A stretch of DNA of 33,238 bases from Frankiaceae bacterium (lineage in GTDB: Bacteria; Actinomycetota; Actinomycetes; JAFAQI01), in NCBI GenBank assembly GCA_019239875.1, contig JAFAZI010000016.1, forward strand, positions 1 to 33,238, written 5' to 3'. The first letter of the stretch is position 1. Each line of letters begins with the position of its first letter. A program made the position numbers and the translations under genes. The notes below the pieces were generated by a model, which was not told the origin of the DNA, did not search any database, and was given only the letters and a program-made list of their open reading frames with translations. This document shows, one piece after another, positions 30,300 to 33,238 of the stretch.

Positions 30300-30793
30300 A
30301 GGACGGCCTCCACAGCAGCGGCGACCTCGTCGGGAGTGCGGCCGTCCGTCGAGACCGTGACGGTCGCGACCTCGTCGTACAGGGGGCGGCGCTGCTCCAG
30401 CATCGAACGCAGCTGCGCACGTGGGTTGCCGATGAGCAGCGGCCGGTCGCGGTTCAGCCCGATCCGGCCGGCGGCGTCGGAGAGCCCAACGTCCAGGAAC
30501 ACCACGGTGTGCCCGGCCAGTAGCGCCCGCGTCCCGTCGTCCATGACGGCGCCGCCCCCCAGCGCGAGGACACCGTCGTGTTCGACGAGAGCCGCTTTGA
30601 CCGCAGCGCGTTCGAGATCGCGGAACTCGGGCTCACCGCGGTCGACGAAGATCTCACTGACCGACAACCCGGCGTTCTGTTCGACGTCGGTGTCCGTGTC
30701 ACGGAACGCCACACCTCTCCGCTGCGCGACCAGCGATCCGACCGTCGTCTTGCCGGCTCCGGGCGGGCCGACGAGAACGACCAGCGGGCTCAC
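30296..30793 (-). CDS. aroK: Shikimate kinase
   Basis: [38 protein letters not shown]...[12 protein letters not shown]. Confidence 0.95.
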   Translation of the reverse strand: MSPLVVLVGPPGAGKTTVGSLVAQRRGVAFRDTDTDVEQNAGLSVSEIFVDRGEPEFRDLERAAVKAALVEHDGVLALGGGAVMDDGTRALLAGHTVVFLDVGLSDAAGRIGLNRDRPLLIGNPRAQLRSMLEQRRPLYDEVATVTVSTDGRTPDEVAAAVEAVL

Positions 30794-31968
30794 CGCACGA
30801 CCATCGTCGACAGGTACGCCTCGCAGTTGCGCCGGGTCTCGGCCACGGAGTCACCGCCGAACTTCTCGAGTGCGGCGTCGGCGAGGACGAGTGCGACCAT
30901 CGCCTCTGCAACCACGCCGGCCGCCGGTACGGCGCAGACGTCGGATCGCTGGTTGATCGCCTTCGCGGGTTCCCCAGTCGCCACGTCGATCGTGTCAAGG
31001 GCTCGCGGCACCGTGGAAATCGGCTTCATCGCGGCGCGAACGCGGAGCACCTCGCCGGTGCTCATGCCTCCCTCGGTGCCGCCGGAGCGTCCGGTCCTTC
31101 GCCGTACGCCGCTCGCACCCGCCTCGATCTCGTCGTGCGCCTCGCTCCCGCGACGCCGCGCGGTCGCGAATCCGTCACCGAGCTCGACGCCCTTGATCGC
31201 CTGCACACCCATCAGTGCGGCCGCGAGACGCGAGTCCAACCGCCGGTCCCAGTGCGTGTGGCTCCCGAGTCCGGGTGGCAGGCCGTGGACGACGACTTCG
31301 ACCACCCCGCCCAGCGTGTCGCCGTCCTTGTGAGCAGCATCGATCTCGGCGATCATCGCCGCGCTCGCCTCGGGATCCAGACAGCGAACCGGATCGGCGT
31401 CGACGACCGCGAGCTGGTCGCGGTCCGGCGTCACGCCATCGGGCGCGGTCGCGGCGCCAATCGCGACGACGTGGCTCAGGACGACGGCGTCGATGGCTTG
31501 TTCGAGAAAGGCCTTGGCGACGGCACCGAGTGCAACTCGGGCGGCGGTCTCTCGCGCGCTCGCCCGCTCGAGCACCGGGCGCGCGTCCTCGAAGCCGTAC
31601 TTCTGCATGCCCACGAGGTCGGCGTGACCGGGCCGTGGCCGGGTCAGCGGGGCGTTGCGGCCGAGCCCTTCCAGCGTCTCGGCGTCGACCGGGTCGGCGG
31701 CCATGACCGTCTCCCACTTGGGCCACTCGGAGTTCCCCACGCGGATCGCGATCGGGGAACCCAGCGTGAGGCCGTGTCGGACGCCCCCGAGGATCTCGAC
31801 CGCATCCTGCTCGAACGACATCCGGGCGCCGCGACCGTATCCCGCACGACGTCGCTCGAGGTCGGCGGCGATCCCGGCGGAGGTGATCCGCGTGCCGGCG
31901 GGCAGGCCCTCGAGCACCCCGATCAGGGCAGGGCCGTGTGATTCACCTGCGGTCAGCCAGCGCAACAC
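30790..31968 (-). CDS. aroC: Chorismate synthase
   Basis: [24 protein letters not shown]...[35 protein letters not shown]. Confidence 0.97.
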   Translation of the reverse strand: MLRWLTAGESHGPALIGVLEGLPAGTRITSAGIAADLERRRAGYGRGARMSFEQDAVEILGGVRHGLTLGSPIAIRVGNSEWPKWETVMAADPVDAETLEGLGRNAPLTRPRPGHADLVGMQKYGFEDARPVLERASARETAARVALGAVAKAFLEQAIDAVVLSHVVAIGAATAPDGVTPDRDQLAVVDADPVRCLDPEASAAMIAEIDAAHKDGDTLGGVVEVVVHGLPPGLGSHTHWDRRLDSRLAAALMGVQAIKGVELGDGFATARRRGSEAHDEIEAGASGVRRRTGRSGGTEGGMSTGEVLRVRAAMKPISTVPRALDTIDVATGEPAKAINQRSDVCAVPAAGVVAEAMVALVLADAALEKFGGDSVAETRRNCEAYLSTMVVR

Positions 31969-32014
31969 GGCTCCATTCTGCCGGTTGCCGCGCGAGGGAT
32001 TGTTGCCACGACAT

Positions 32015-32053
32015 GCCTCGGCCCCACCTCGCGTCGCGTGGTGGGGCCGAGGC
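32015..32053. terminator. Hairpin with perfect 14-bp arms downstream of the 32064 gene, before aroC
   Basis: GCCTCGGCCCCACC (32015-32028) / GGTGGGGCCGAGGC (32040-32053), 11-nt loop, no U-tract. Confidence 0.7.
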
Positions 32054-32063
32054 GATGGTCAAA

Positions 32064-32861
32064 TCAGACGACGTGCGAGACACCCTTGGTGAGGTCGAAC
32101 GGCGTGTCGTCACCGATCTGGATCGTGACCGCACCGTTCTGGATGCCGATCAGAGCGAAGATCTTGTCGAAGACCGTGCCCCGCTGCGCGCTCGCCTTCG
32201 GCGCCTGCACGACGAACTTGCGGAACTTGTGGTGCGCATAGCCGACGTTGAACGTCGCCCGGTCGCCGGTGACATGCATCAGCTGGATCCACAGCGGTGC
32301 GCCGCTGGTCTTGCCGTGGCCCGGCGGGGTGGTCGGCGGCTGGCTCGGGGTGACCGGCTGGCTGGGCTGGGTCACCGGCGTGGTGGTCGTGCCGTCGTTG
32401 GTGGTGGTCGTGTTCTGGCTGCCACCAGGAGCGTTGACGGTCGTCGTCGACTCAGCGGTGCCGGACGTCGCCACCGGTGCGAGCACCAGTGCCTTGAACG
32501 GGTCACGGACCGAGGTCTTCTTGGCCTTCTTCGGCAGCGTCGCCGGCTTGCCGGGGGCGTGGTTGCCCTTGGTACCGGTGGCGTGCGTCTTGCCACTGCC
32601 CGCGTGATGGGTCACGGGGGTCGGGGCGCCCGACGAGGTGGAGTGCGGCGTGAACCCGGCGTTCGAGTCCGACGAGCCCCCCTTGTGGAGGAAGAGGAAC
32701 GCGGCCGCGGCAATCACGACAGCGCCGACGACACCGCCGACGATCATCAGGTTGCGTCGGTTGCCGCCGTCCGCCTCATCGACGTCGGTGCCTGGCGGAA
32801 CCAGGTCCATGTCCGAGTCGGTCGACGGAGCGGCACCCGGGAGGATCGAGGTCTCAGTCAT
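32064..32861 (-). CDS. Single-pass membrane protein with Pro/Thr/Ser-rich extracytoplasmic linker; possibly part of a pilus-assembly cluster
   Basis: MTETSILPGAAPSTDSDMDLVPPGTDVDEADGGNRRNLMIVGGVVGAVVIAAAAFLFLHKGG then low-complexity TTTTNDGTTTTPVTQPSQPVTPSQPPTTPPG and a folded-looking C-terminus. Confidence 0.7.
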   Translation of the reverse strand: MTETSILPGAAPSTDSDMDLVPPGTDVDEADGGNRRNLMIVGGVVGAVVIAAAAFLFLHKGGSSDSNAGFTPHSTSSGAPTPVTHHAGSGKTHATGTKGNHAPGKPATLPKKAKKTSVRDPFKALVLAPVATSGTAESTTTVNAPGGSQNTTTTNDGTTTTPVTQPSQPVTPSQPPTTPPGHGKTSGAPLWIQLMHVTGDRATFNVGYAHHKFRKFVVQAPKASAQRGTVFDKIFALIGIQNGAVTIQIGDDTPFDLTKGVSHVV

Positions 32862-32873
32862 TGAAACGTGCTC

Positions 32874-33238
32874 CTAGCTCGTCGGCGCCGTCGTGGCGCC
32901 GGTAGTGGCCGGTGTGGCTGCCGTCGACGGAGCCGGCGAACCGGTCGTCGTGGTGGGCGTCGTCGTGGTCGTGGTCGTCGTGGCTGCGGTACCGGCGCCG
33001 GGGAGCGTGGCAACGCCCGTCCCGGTCGCGCTGCCGGCAGGCGGCGAGTAGAAGACGACGGCGGACAGGGTGCCACCGAGCGTGTTCGGCGCGACGGTCT
33101 TGCCCTGCGGGATCGTCGGTGCACTGCAGCTCGCGCCGCCGCTAGCGCCACCGCCGCCTGACGATGCCGCTCCCTGGTCACCGACCGGGCAGAGGGACCA
33201 GCCGGTCACCAGCATCGCCCGCGGGAGGTTCTCCAGTG
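32874..33238 (-). CDS. Partial CDS with Thr-rich C-terminal tail; tentative PilO-like protein
   Basis: Frame stays open to the window edge (LENLPRAMLVTGWSLCPVG..., so 33215 is unlikely to be the start). Tail AATTTTTTTTPTTTTGSPAPSTAATPATTGATTAPTS. Confidence 0.5.
   Translation of the reverse strand, partial: LENLPRAMLVTGWSLCPVGDQGAASSGGGGASGGASCSAPTIPQGKTVAPNTLGGTLSAVVFYSPPAGSATGTGVATLPGAGTAATTTTTTTTPTTTTGSPAPSTAATPATTGATTAPTS

Noticed and set aside
1-33238. CRISPR arrays, tRNA/rRNA genes, IS elements, prophage or defence islands
   Set aside because: No direct-repeat/spacer pattern, cloverleaf-like gene, transposase, integrase or phage structural motif was recognised. The gene order is the ordinary actinobacterial core set.

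Overview
High-GC actinobacterial chromosomal segment, almost entirely housekeeping genes and mostly on the minus strand. In window order: ribE (partial), ribD with an FMN riboswitch, a REC-GGDEF-like regulator, rpe, rsmB, fmt, def, priA (helicase motifs apparently missing), metK, a GNAT acetyltransferase, coaBC, rpoZ, gmk, mihF, a pyr operon (pyrF, pyrD, pyrK, carB, carA, a 55-aa membrane ORF absent from the ORF track, pyrC, pyrB, pyrR), divergent bldD (+), nusB, efp, an M24 peptidase, a large secreted Fn3-like protein (+), a small Cys-rich-lipobox lipoprotein, aroQ-aroB-aroK-aroC, a single-TM Pro/Thr-rich protein, and a partial gene with a Thr-rich tail (possibly PilO-like). I found no tRNA, rRNA, CRISPR, IS or phage genes. 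No clearly new multi-gene system is visible. The points most worth following up are small: (i) an 86-nt inverted-repeat element between gmk and rpoZ; (ii) a perfect 20-bp-arm hairpin after the GGDEF-like gene; (iii) tandem duplication of the pyrD 3' end at the pyrD/pyrF junction; (iv) a PyrR-type RNA hairpin next to the pyrR Shine-Dalgarno; (v) a BldD-box-like site upstream of bldD, whose product keeps the c-di-GMP signature; (vi) the overlooked 55-aa membrane ORF; (vii) the multidomain secreted protein. All family calls come from reading motifs, with no database search.
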